From: a virus | IMG/VR virus record: IMGVR_UViG_3300030104_003310 | Location: 1 to 25,291 of that record | Reading direction: 5' to 3' (one strand) | Length of the DNA stretch: 25,291 nt | In this document: positions 17,127 to 22,408 of the stretch, piece after piece | How positions within the stretch are numbered: position 1 is the first letter of the stretch | Layout of the letters: every line of letters begins with the position of its first letter | Notes under the pieces: model-generated | Database searches by the model: none | The model's input: the letters and a program-made list of their open reading frames with translations, nothing else | Told to the model about the DNA's origin: nothing | Program-made: the position numbers and the translations under genes

Positions 17127-17369
17127 GTCTTAAATATGCAAGAAGACATAACCGAAATCAAGCTACTGCTGGAACGTCTCACAGCACGTCTAGAGCCAAT
17201 TTGTAAGCTACATGAGGGAAATGGACAGCCGCCACTAGGCACACGGCAAGCGCTAGCTGAAGAACGAATCGAAAAGATGGAAGACAATAATAAATGGCTA
17301 GCCCGTAGCACGTTTACGGCGTTAGCCGGAGCGGTTGGCTCTTTGGTCTGGCATCTACTGACGAAATAA
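17103..17369 (+). CDS. XhlA-like membrane-anchored coiled-coil protein
   Basis: 88 residues from GTG 17103 (AAGGGA 10 nt upstream). ATG 17136 would give 77 residues but has no ribosome site. The middle is helical and charged (DITEIKLLLERLTARLE, later ALAEERIEKMEDNNKWLARS). One membrane span closes it (STFTALAGAVGSLVWHLL). This shape matches XhlA-type haemolysin/lysis accessory proteins, which pair with holins. It is the last gene before the late terminator, a usual place for lysis functions. Confidence 0.55.
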   Translation: MGFDPPAGVLNMQEDITEIKLLLERLTARLEPICKLHEGNGQPPLGTRQALAEERIEKMEDNNKWLARSTFTALAGAVGSLVWHLLTK

Positions 17370-17401
17370 ACACGATATTTTTTTAATATTCGTGTTTTCT
17401 T
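17368..17401 (+). terminator. Intrinsic terminator of late operon
   Basis: AAACACGA (17368-17375) pairs with TCGTGTTT (17390-17397), with extra A/T pairs inside, followed by T-rich TTTTCTTT. The stem is AT-rich but symmetric, so it could act in both directions. It separates the long late operon from the early region. Confidence 0.7.
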
Positions 17402-17443
17402 TATCGGATTATTGTTGACAACTGGCAACAGATAACCGATACT
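17402..17443 (+). promoter_or_regulatory. Early promoter covered by a 40-bp dyad
   Basis: TTGACA (17415-17420), 17-bp spacer, GATACT (17438-17443) form a good sigma70-type promoter. The same bases make an imperfect dyad centred at 17421.5: TATCGG (17402-17407) with CCGATA (17436-17441), and TGTTG (17413-17417) with CAACA (17426-17430); 14 of 20 paired positions match. A repressor such as the XRE protein downstream could bind here and block the -35 and -10 boxes. Confidence 0.6.
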
Positions 17444-17482
17444 ATACATATGAGAGTTAAACATTACTTCGGAGAAATAAAA

Positions 17483-17803
17483 ATGAAACAGATGCAAATA
17501 GTAGAGCTGACAGCAAAATTGAACTCGGCAGGATTCAAGGCAAATATATGGAAGGGTTTTAGAACATACTTAAACGGCTACGGTCGTGATATAAACGCCT
17601 ATTTTGATTTTGATGATTGTGATTCGCGAGACTGGAAAAACCTTCTCGATGGAGTAGTCCTGAAAGTTTTCAGCTGTGCAAATCAGTCATTTGCTTGGAA
17701 AGTCAACCGATCCAAAGACGTTAAGTTTCAGATTATGAATGAATTAAAGCGTGCTGGATTTGTTGCCGATGTTTGTGAGTCTGCTGAGGAAGTATTGATT
17801 TAG
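17483..17803 (+). CDS. Small early protein, unknown
   Basis: 106 residues from ATG 17483, with GGAG 10 nt upstream. ATG 17450 would fall at the predicted transcription start and is rejected. It is the first gene after the dyad promoter. Content: a helix QIVELTAKLNSAGFKANIW, a strand-rich middle with YGRDINAYFDFDD, and SKDVKFQIMNELKRAGFVAD near the end. The two halves each contain an 'L...AGF.A.' pattern, hinting at an internal duplication of a small alpha/beta fold. No family recognised; first-expressed position suggests a host-takeover or regulatory role. Confidence 0.65.
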   Translation: MKQMQIVELTAKLNSAGFKANIWKGFRTYLNGYGRDINAYFDFDDCDSRDWKNLLDGVVLKVFSCANQSFAWKVNRSKDVKFQIMNELKRAGFVADVCESAEEVLI

Positions 17804-17863
17804 TGTTTTGCGTTTTTTGCAATAACTATAAATCAACCCTTGAAGCTGGAAAGCTGGGGACAA

Positions 17864-18049
17864 ATGCTTAAAAAGATAGAGCAGAGGAGAGAGCGGCTCG
17901 GCCTGTCTGTCGCAGAAGCGGCAGCCAAGGCTGGGCTATCTAGAAGCGGCTGGCACCGGATCATCAAAGGGGAGAGGGTGCCGAAGTGCGACACATTGAA
18001 AGCAATGGCTAACGCTGTTGGTTTGGGTTTAAGTTTGAAAGATAATTAG
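17864..18049 (+). CDS. XRE-type HTH regulator
   Basis: 61 residues from ATG 17864, which has GGGGA 4-8 nt upstream; a TTG at 17840 would add eight residues. The HTH_3 signature is clear: RRERLGLSVAEAAAKAGLSR, S-x-x-x-I-I-K-G-E-R-V-P, and TLKAMANAVGLGL. It is a minimal DNA-binding domain with no separate dimer or peptidase domain, so Cro-like or antirepressor-like rather than a full CI. The dyad at 17402-17441 is a natural operator candidate. It could hold the early operon in check. Confidence 0.85.
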   Translation: MLKKIEQRRERLGLSVAEAAAKAGLSRSGWHRIIKGERVPKCDTLKAMANAVGLGLSLKDN

Positions 18050-18066
18050 ACAAGGGGAAGCAGGGA

Positions 18067-18654
18067 ATGTTTCAAATGGAATCTGGCCGTGCTGAAATAA
18101 TAACAGTACCCAAAGCAGTGCGAGGCCGCATTAATTCTAAGGCAAAGCAGCTGGCAGAGTTTGGCCAGCGTACAAAGGGATTCAAGGGAAGAAGCTACAC
18201 GGCAGCAGATGTAGCGTTGCACTTGATTGGGCAATGGGCATTTAGTAGATGGTGCGTAAATAATCGCATTTATCACCAGTGGTCTTATTCTGAGAGCCCT
18301 AATGATTTTACCTGCGAAGGGTCGACAACCGGGCAGCTGTTTGGCGTCTGCTGTATACCATTTGAAGCCGGCTGGAATTTCAACGAAGCCACTGACGGAA
18401 TCAGGATCAGCAGATACCGTTGGATGCATGAAGAATGCGTTACGTTCTATCTTTGCATGAGGTTTGACGGCTCGAAGGTCCATTTCTACGGTGCTAGTGA
18501 ATGGACAGATTTTGCCGACGCAAACATCTTTGCAATGCGTCCCACTGTTTACGAAGTGCCGGTGGACGAATTAGCCTGGACAACGGATCAGTTGCTCGAA
18601 GTATTAAGGGATACAGACGAACAGCAAACAATTTTAGAAAGTGTATTTGATTAG
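18067..18654 (+). CDS. Early protein of unknown function
   Basis: 195 residues; GGGGAAGCAGGGA lies just before ATG 18067. It begins with a basic segment (VPKAVRGRINSKAKQLAEFG), then YTAADVALHLIGQWAFSRWC, then Trp/Cys-rich strands (FTCEGSTTGQLFGVCCI) and WMHEECVTFYLCMRFDGSKV. The order helix-G.wAF..w-D-strand faintly recalls PD-(D/E)XK nucleases, but the D..E-x-K core is not present, so the idea is weak. Seven cysteines. The C-terminus is an acidic helix. Its last base pairs overlap the ribosome site of csrA. Confidence 0.65.
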   Translation: MFQMESGRAEIITVPKAVRGRINSKAKQLAEFGQRTKGFKGRSYTAADVALHLIGQWAFSRWCVNNRIYHQWSYSESPNDFTCEGSTTGQLFGVCCIPFEAGWNFNEATDGIRISRYRWMHEECVTFYLCMRFDGSKVHFYGASEWTDFADANIFAMRPTVYEVPVDELAWTTDQLLEVLRDTDEQQTILESVFD

Positions 18655-18662
18655 GGGATATT

Positions 18663-18842
18663 ATGGGATTAGTTTTAAGACGTAGAAAAGGGGAAACAAT
18701 ACGCATCAATGATGATTGTGTAATCGTTTTCCATCATGTAAATAACTCGCGTGCTAAGGTTGAAATCAAAGCACCTGAATCTGTGAAAATTTTAAGAGGG
18801 GAAATAGAAAATGGGGAATCCATTCAAGAAGCCAAAAGCTAG
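18663..18842 (+). CDS. csrA: CsrA/RsmA-family RNA-binding regulator
   Basis: 59 residues (ATG 18663, GGGGAT 4-9 nt upstream). The start GLVLRRRKGETIRINDD matches the CsrA opening L-[IV]-L-x-R-[RK]-x-G-E-x-[IL]-x-I, and KAPESVKILRGEI matches the A-P-x-x-V-x-V-x-R-x-E-I end. Arg45 equals the RNA-contacting Arg44 of E. coli CsrA, and the first strand is kept. CsrA dimers bind GGA in mRNA leaders to block or aid translation. The gene overlaps the Sak4 gene by 32 nt, so it carries that gene's ribosome site inside its last codons. Found in a phage early operon, where it could rewire host or phage mRNA use. Confidence 0.9.
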   Translation: MGLVLRRRKGETIRINDDCVIVFHHVNNSRAKVEIKAPESVKILRGEIENGESIQEAKS

Positions 18843-19695
18843 AGGTAGCCAGCGAGCAAAGATCATTCTTTCGGGCAAAGCCGGGGTTGGTAAAACTGTG
18901 TTTGCTATGCAGTTTCCAGCCGTGGCATTTATAGACGTTGAAGGCAGTGCCGAGCGTGAATGGTACGCCGACCAACTCAAAGCCAATGGGGCTAGTTACT
19001 TTGGACGTGATGATGGCAGCCAAGATATAGCTGAAGTAATCAAGCTGATTAAATGGCTGGCAACCAACAAGCACGATTTTAAAACTGTCGTGATTGATTC
19101 ATTCAGCAAGATGTACAGCGTCGAAGCTGCACGGTGTGCAAAGCTGAAGCGGAACGGCAAAGAGATTGGGACGGACTTTGGTGCGGATCGGCGTGAAGCC
19201 AACAAGCAGGTCAGAATTCTGTTTGAATGGCTTGATAAGCTGGATATGAACGCCGTCCTGATATGCCACAGCAAACAGGACTACGGCTCTGAAACCAATG
19301 AAACCACATTTGACGGCATGAATCTGATGGATCATGAACTTGATTTGTGGCTGGAATGCCTATTGCGTGGCACTGATAAACGCGAGATTCGTGTTAGGAA
19401 GCAGCGTTTGCAGGGATTCAAGCTAAATGAGCGGTTTCCGTTGGATTTTGAGACATTTGCCAAGAAGTATGGGGAAAAGCACCTAAACGCCAGCGTTGAA
19501 GCCGTAGAAGTAGCCTCAGATGCTCAGGTTGCAATTCTAAGAGGTTTAATCAAAGAAGCTGGCATAGGGCAGGTAACTGTTGATAAGTGGCTACAGAAGG
19601 CCAAAGTGCAGCACTTGGAGGAGTTGCCGCATGATTTGGTGAACAAGTCTATTGAATATTGTGAGGGGCGATTGAATGCGACGGGTGCGAGTTAG
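18811..19695 (+). CDS. RecA-like ATPase, Sak4-type (AAA_24)
   Basis: 294 residues. Walker A GKAGVGKT (22-29) and Walker B TVVIDS (92-97) with a RecA-like core; FIDVEGSAE (40-48) and ICHSKQDYGSE-type middle strand are typical of the phage AAA_24 nucleotide-binding family. Some members (Sak4) are single-strand annealing recombinases that need a partner SSB. The C-terminus (about 240-290) has a small helical domain. An SSB-like gene lies 168 bp downstream, which supports the recombinase reading. Start ATG 18811 has GAGGGGAAAT upstream, inside csrA. Confidence 0.8.
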   Translation: MGNPFKKPKARGSQRAKIILSGKAGVGKTVFAMQFPAVAFIDVEGSAEREWYADQLKANGASYFGRDDGSQDIAEVIKLIKWLATNKHDFKTVVIDSFSKMYSVEAARCAKLKRNGKEIGTDFGADRREANKQVRILFEWLDKLDMNAVLICHSKQDYGSETNETTFDGMNLMDHELDLWLECLLRGTDKREIRVRKQRLQGFKLNERFPLDFETFAKKYGEKHLNASVEAVEVASDAQVAILRGLIKEAGIGQVTVDKWLQKAKVQHLEELPHDLVNKSIEYCEGRLNATGAS

Positions 19696-19873
19696 TAGGA
19701 AAGTATTAGACGCCTGTATTGCGTTTGAGTGCATCACAGACTTGCCTAGATATTTTGACGGCATGACTTTGAAGCAGATCCAATCATGGATTAAAACCAA
19801 CCACGGCGTACGTATAGGTTTAGTTACTTTGGAAAATATATGCATTTATAGGAGCGTTAAGTATGCAATTTGA
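19676..19873 (+). CDS. Small HTH-like protein, unknown
   Basis: 65 residues; GAGGGGCGATTGA lies before ATG 19676. It overlaps Sak4 by 20 nt and the SSB-like gene by 11 nt, filling the gap between them. Sequence TLKQIQSWIKTNHGVRIGLV has the shape of a helix-turn-helix with a strand, after a basic N-terminus (RRVRVSRKVLDACIAF). No family recognised. Tight packing and a good ribosome site favour a real gene. Confidence 0.55.
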   Translation: MRRVRVSRKVLDACIAFECITDLPRYFDGMTLKQIQSWIKTNHGVRIGLVTLENICIYRSVKYAI

Positions 19874-20291
19874 TCCGAATACTGTTAAAGATGCCAGCTG
19901 GCTAGTGCCAGAGGGTGAATATGATTTCGAGATTGTTCACGCTGAAGATTCAGTCAGCAACTTTGGTTTGCAGCAGATGTTTTTTAAGTTTAGGGTATTC
20001 CTGGCGGATGGAAACACTGCGTTGATTCATCAGTATATCGATGAAAACCACTTATATCAGTTGAAACATTTATGTAATTCGATCGGATGTATTGAATTCT
20101 GGAATGATGGCGATTGTGATCCAGGCGATATGTTTAACAAGTCTGGGAGGGGGTTTCTCGGAACCTATGACAAGAAAGACGGAACCAAACGCAACACATT
20201 CAAGCGTTTTCTAGAGCCGGAAGAAGCTAGCAAGAAAAAGCTAGAGGATGACATAAAGAAAGTCGAAGGCGATGACGATATACCATTTTAG
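19863..20291 (+). CDS. DUF669-like single-strand DNA-binding protein
   Basis: 142 residues; TAGGAGCG precedes ATG 19863. It starts PNTVKDASWLVPEGEYDFEI, the DUF669 pattern, with later FFKFRVFLADGNTALI and FLGTYDKKDGTKRNTFKRFL strands, an OB-like arrangement. The last six residues are DDDIPF, identical to the C-terminal tip of E. coli SSB, which recruits many genome-maintenance proteins. The tail before it is acidic and helical. It is the likely ssDNA-binding partner of the Sak4-type protein and the host replisome. Confidence 0.82.
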   Translation: MQFDPNTVKDASWLVPEGEYDFEIVHAEDSVSNFGLQQMFFKFRVFLADGNTALIHQYIDENHLYQLKHLCNSIGCIEFWNDGDCDPGDMFNKSGRGFLGTYDKKDGTKRNTFKRFLEPEEASKKKLEDDIKKVEGDDDIPF

Positions 20292-20294
20292 GGA

Positions 20295-20370
20295 GCAGCC
20301 ATAAAACTTTCGGGTGGCTGCGACCGTCTGGGTTACAGCTGCCAGTGGGGACATTGGCAGCTATTTTTTT
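20295..20370 (+). terminator. Tandem hairpins ending in a strong terminator
   Basis: GCAGCCA (20295-20301) pairs with TGGCTGC (20315-20321). After 15 bases, AGCTGCCA (20337-20344) pairs perfectly with TGGCAGCT (20355-20362), extendable by a G-T and a T-A pair to a six-base loop GGGGAC, and followed by ATTTTTTTA. The second is a textbook intrinsic terminator for the early operon. Its loop shows a GGA, the core bound by CsrA in hairpin loops. Confidence 0.85.
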
Positions 20371-20493
20371 ATGAATAAACAACTCGAGATAGGGATCGTG
20401 TTGGCGATTGGGATAGTGATGCCAGGTCTTTTAACAGGGGTTGTTTTAACGGTTTATATGATTTGTAGATATTTATATTTAAGGGGCAAATAA
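20371..20493 (+). CDS. Possible 40-residue membrane protein
   Basis: Open frame of 40 codons ending in the TAATATG junction with dcm. Nearly the whole product is one hydrophobic span (IGIVLAIGIVMPGLLTGVVL, then TVYMICRYLYLRGK) with a positive C-terminus. The ATG directly follows the T-run of the terminator and has no ribosome site; GTG codons at 20398 or 20416 with GGGAT before them are alternatives. It may be a chance frame. Confidence 0.35.
   Translation: MNKQLEIGIVLAIGIVMPGLLTGVVLTVYMICRYLYLRGK
20431..20460 (+). promoter_or_regulatory. Weak candidate promoter for dcm operon
   Basis: TTAACA (20431-20436), 18-bp spacer, TATATG (20455-20460). It lies downstream of a strong terminator, so some promoter is expected before dcm. 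The match is only moderate. The dcm ribosome site AAGGGG follows at 20481-20486. Confidence 0.3.
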
Positions 20494-20494
20494 T

Positions 20495-21364
20495 ATGTTA
20501 AAAGTGGGAGAACTATTCGCTGGTATAGGCGGCATTGGTCTAGGTTTGGAGATGACCGGAGGCTTTGAGGTTAAGTGGCAAGTTGAGCGTGACGAATACG
20601 CCTCTAAAGTATTGGCGAAGCATTGGCCAGAAGTTCAGCGCTTTAATGACGTGCGAACTTTTCCACCCGGCGACAACAATGATTATTACGTCGATTTAAT
20701 AGCAGGCGGGTTTCCTTGTCAGGACATAAGCGTAGCCGGTAAGGGTGAAGGATTAAAAGGTGAACGAAGTGGCCTATTTTACGAAATTGTGCGAATTGCG
20801 GAAAGACTCAGACCAAGATACCTACTCTTGGAAAACGTCTCAGCTCTCCTTGTTCGGGGGTTTGGAGACGTTCTCAGAGAGCTGGCCGAGATCGGGTATG
20901 ACGCGGAGTGGCATTGCATACCGGCTGCCGCCGTTGGTGCGCCTCACAGACGTGATCGGGTCTTCATCATTGGGTACGCCAACAGCGACCATGAGAGTAC
21001 GGTCGGAGAAGTTCAGGAAGGGAAGATTACCGAATCCAGCGGAAGCCGTACAGCCGATGCGGTGGCCGACACCGATCGCGACGGACGGCCGCAAGACGTT
21101 CATACCGACCCCGACGGCGTCAGCCGGCAAGGGAGCGGCGTCGAGTCGTTTCTTGGGATCGAAGAACTACAGGGGCAACTTGAGCGAATACGTTCGGACG
21201 TCGGCCGACGACAGTGGGAAATTGAACCCGACGTGGGTCGAGTGGCTGATGGGTTTCCCGGTCGGGTGGACCAACTTAGATGTTTAGGCAATGCGGTAGT
21301 ACCGCAGGTTGCACAGTTCATAGGGGAAATGATATTGAGGGCTGAGCAATGCAAGGATACGTAA
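20495..21364 (+). CDS. dcm: C5-cytosine DNA methyltransferase (Dcm-type)
   Basis: 289 residues, ending with a C5-methyltransferase order of motifs: I FAGIGG (8-13), IV GGFPCQDIS with catalytic Cys75, VI ENV (113-115), VIII GAPHRRDRVFI (148-158), then a target-recognition region of about 100 residues, and IX-X RVADGFPGRVDQLRCLGNAVVP (broken: RVADGFPGRVD, LGNAVVP about 264-270). It makes 5-methylcytosine, probably to shield phage DNA from host restriction. It is on the short side for the family. No restriction nuclease gene lies nearby. AAGGGG precedes ATG 20495. From 20760 to 21287 a second gene reads the same DNA in the +1 frame. Confidence 0.92.
   Translation: MLKVGELFAGIGGIGLGLEMTGGFEVKWQVERDEYASKVLAKHWPEVQRFNDVRTFPPGDNNDYYVDLIAGGFPCQDISVAGKGEGLKGERSGLFYEIVRIAERLRPRYLLLENVSALLVRGFGDVLRELAEIGYDAEWHCIPAAAVGAPHRRDRVFIIGYANSDHESTVGEVQEGKITESSGSRTADAVADTDRDGRPQDVHTDPDGVSRQGSGVESFLGIEELQGQLERIRSDVGRRQWEIEPDVGRVADGFPGRVDQLRCLGNAVVPQVAQFIGEMILRAEQCKDT
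20760..21287 (+). CDS. Overprinted gene nested in dcm (conserved phage protein)
   Basis: 175 residues, fully inside dcm in the +1 frame. GTG 20760 has GAAGGA 6-11 nt upstream. The sequence shows features I recognise from proteins next to or within phage methyltransferase genes: SWKTSQLSLFGGLETFSESW, PRSGMTRSGIAYRLPPLV, several WPTP / PTPTAS repeats, and an end LNPTWVEWLMGFPVGWTNLD. At the same bases dcm encodes its conserved motifs VIII-X, so both frames carry family-like sequence. The function is unknown; pairing with dcm suggests a role in methylation or its control. A chance frame would not be expected to show this ordered, family-like motif set. Confidence 0.75.
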   Translation: MNEVAYFTKLCELRKDSDQDTYSWKTSQLSLFGGLETFSESWPRSGMTRSGIAYRLPPLVRLTDVIGSSSLGTPTATMRVRSEKFRKGRLPNPAEAVQPMRWPTPIATDGRKTFIPTPTASAGKGAASSRFLGSKNYRGNLSEYVRTSADDSGKLNPTWVEWLMGFPVGWTNLDV

Positions 21365-22185
21365 AGATTCACCGGAGGATTCTAGAATCAGAAGTATTTG
21401 AAGACCCGAGGCTATTTAAAACGTGGATGTGGATTCTATGCAAAGCAAACTTTAAGCCGGTTGTTTTGAACAACGGAACAGCACTAAAAACGGGCCAATT
21501 TGCTATGTCGTACGGCCGGGCTGCAAGGCATTTAGACTGCAGTGTAAACACGGTCAGGCGGCATTTTAAGCGATTAAAAGCCATGCAAATGATTGACACG
21601 CAGAGCGGCGCGCAGTTTACCGTTGTAAGTATCTGCAATTACAGGACTTACCAACACAGTGATGGAAATGGCGGCGCGCCGACGGATACGCAAACGGATA
21701 CGCAAACGGATACGGACACGGATACGCAGACGGATACGGAGACGGCACACAGAAGAAGAAATATAAGAAAACAAAAAAATAATAATAAGGGGATTGGTTT
21801 TTTTTCGGGGATGGAACCAGCCAGACAAGCACAACTTGAAAAGTGGTATCAGTACCGTCAGCAGATGGGTGGCTACACACAACAGCAGCTAGAGGAATTT
21901 GCTAAAACCGTGCAACATCTGGATTCTAAACAGCTAGAATTAAAAGTGAGCCGTGCAATCGCTAATGGCTGGAAGTCTCTAGTGCACATGGACGTTGAGC
22001 CAGTGCCTAAAGCAGCTCCGGCAAAACGTACAACCCAAGCCGATGTTATGGCTGGCGAGATATACAGCATAGAGCAGAAGATCAGCAAACTGAAAAAACA
22101 CGGTGATCCTGAAACTATAAACAGCCTGGAATCCAAACTGAAGGAGTTGAAAAGTGCTCAGAGCAAAATACATCAAACAGGGTGA
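21349..22185 (+). CDS. Replication initiator / replisome organiser
   Basis: 278 residues. The N-terminal 100 residues are a winged helix of the phage replication-protein type: YVKIHRRILESEVFEDPRLF, KTWMWILCKANF, and ARHLDCSVNTVRRHFKRLKA as recognition part. A T/D/Q repeat (about 112-131) follows, encoded by 12-bp iterons, then a basic stretch HRRRNIRKQKNNN. The C-terminal half is helical (QQLEEFAKTVQHLDSKQLEL), likely to load helicase. As in lambda O, the DNA origin would lie inside its own gene. It overlaps dcm by 16 nt. Confidence 0.75.
   Translation: MQGYVKIHRRILESEVFEDPRLFKTWMWILCKANFKPVVLNNGTALKTGQFAMSYGRAARHLDCSVNTVRRHFKRLKAMQMIDTQSGAQFTVVSICNYRTYQHSDGNGGAPTDTQTDTQTDTDTDTQTDTETAHRRRNIRKQKNNNKGIGFFSGMEPARQAQLEKWYQYRQQMGGYTQQQLEEFAKTVQHLDSKQLELKVSRAIANGWKSLVHMDVEPVPKAAPAKRTTQADVMAGEIYSIEQKISKLKKHGDPETINSLESKLKELKSAQSKIHQTG
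21682..21741 (+). repeat. Five 12-bp iterons (probable origin)
   Basis: Units start at 21682, 21694, 21706, 21718 and 21730. The first nine bases are ACGGATACG in all five; the last three vary (CAA, CAA, GAC, CAG, GAG). A partial ACGG follows. Units are contiguous, near one helical turn each. They are in frame and encode T-D-T-[QDE]. Confidence 0.75.
21746..21807 (+). other. A/T-rich probable unwinding region
   Basis: Directly after the iterons, the top strand is A-rich (GAAGAAGAAATATAAG, then A7 and ATAATAATAA) and ends with a run of eight T's at 21800-21807. This is the layout of a duplex-unwinding element beside initiator-binding repeats. Confidence 0.55.
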
Positions 22186-22408
22186 AAACAAACGGTGCAA
22201 AGTAATCACGAACAATGTTGATATTCTAGCGCAACTCGACCAACAACTAGGAAAAGCAGGTTTTAAACAGGTTGGTATAATTGCACATCTTATATCATTC
22301 ATTACAGCCGGCAGGAGGCCAAAACGTGCTAATTCTAAAGCCACAAAAGCTGGTGATTCTAACGCCGCCCGGGACACAGGCAAGCGGGATCCACAACTGT
22401 TTGGGTGA
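22154..22408 (+). CDS. Small basic protein, unknown
   Basis: 84 residues from GTG 22154, with GGAG 7 nt upstream. It overlaps the replication gene by 32 nt and the next gene by 83 nt. It is basic with a helix VDILAQLDQQLGKAGFKQVG and a hydrophobic part IIAHLISFITAG. The second half lies under the strong ribosome site of the next gene and is low-complexity (R, K, A, N). It may be real because it fills a 140-base gap, but evidence is limited. Confidence 0.4.
   Translation: MLRAKYIKQGENKRCKVITNNVDILAQLDQQLGKAGFKQVGIIAHLISFITAGRRPKRANSKATKAGDSNAARDTGKRDPQLFG

Noticed and set aside
17094-17130. Possible tRNA 3' end (GGTTTCGATCC inside a hairpin), hence an attachment site
   Set aside because: The T-arm stem does not pair properly and no acceptor or anticodon arm is present. 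It is a plain GC hairpin.
17450-17482. Upstream ATG for the early 106-residue gene
   Set aside because: Falls at the predicted transcription start and lacks a ribosome site; ATG 17483 has GGAG.
18067-18654. PD-(D/E)XK nuclease for the 195-residue protein
   Set aside because: Only a loose G-x-w-A-F match; the acidic-x-Lys core is not present.
21682-21741. CRISPR-like array
   Set aside because: Units are 12 bp and contiguous with no spacers; the layout is iteron-like and in frame.
21574-21882. Antisense Arg-rich frames across the repeats
   Set aside because: They are mirror translations of the 12-bp repeats, low in complexity and without ribosome sites.
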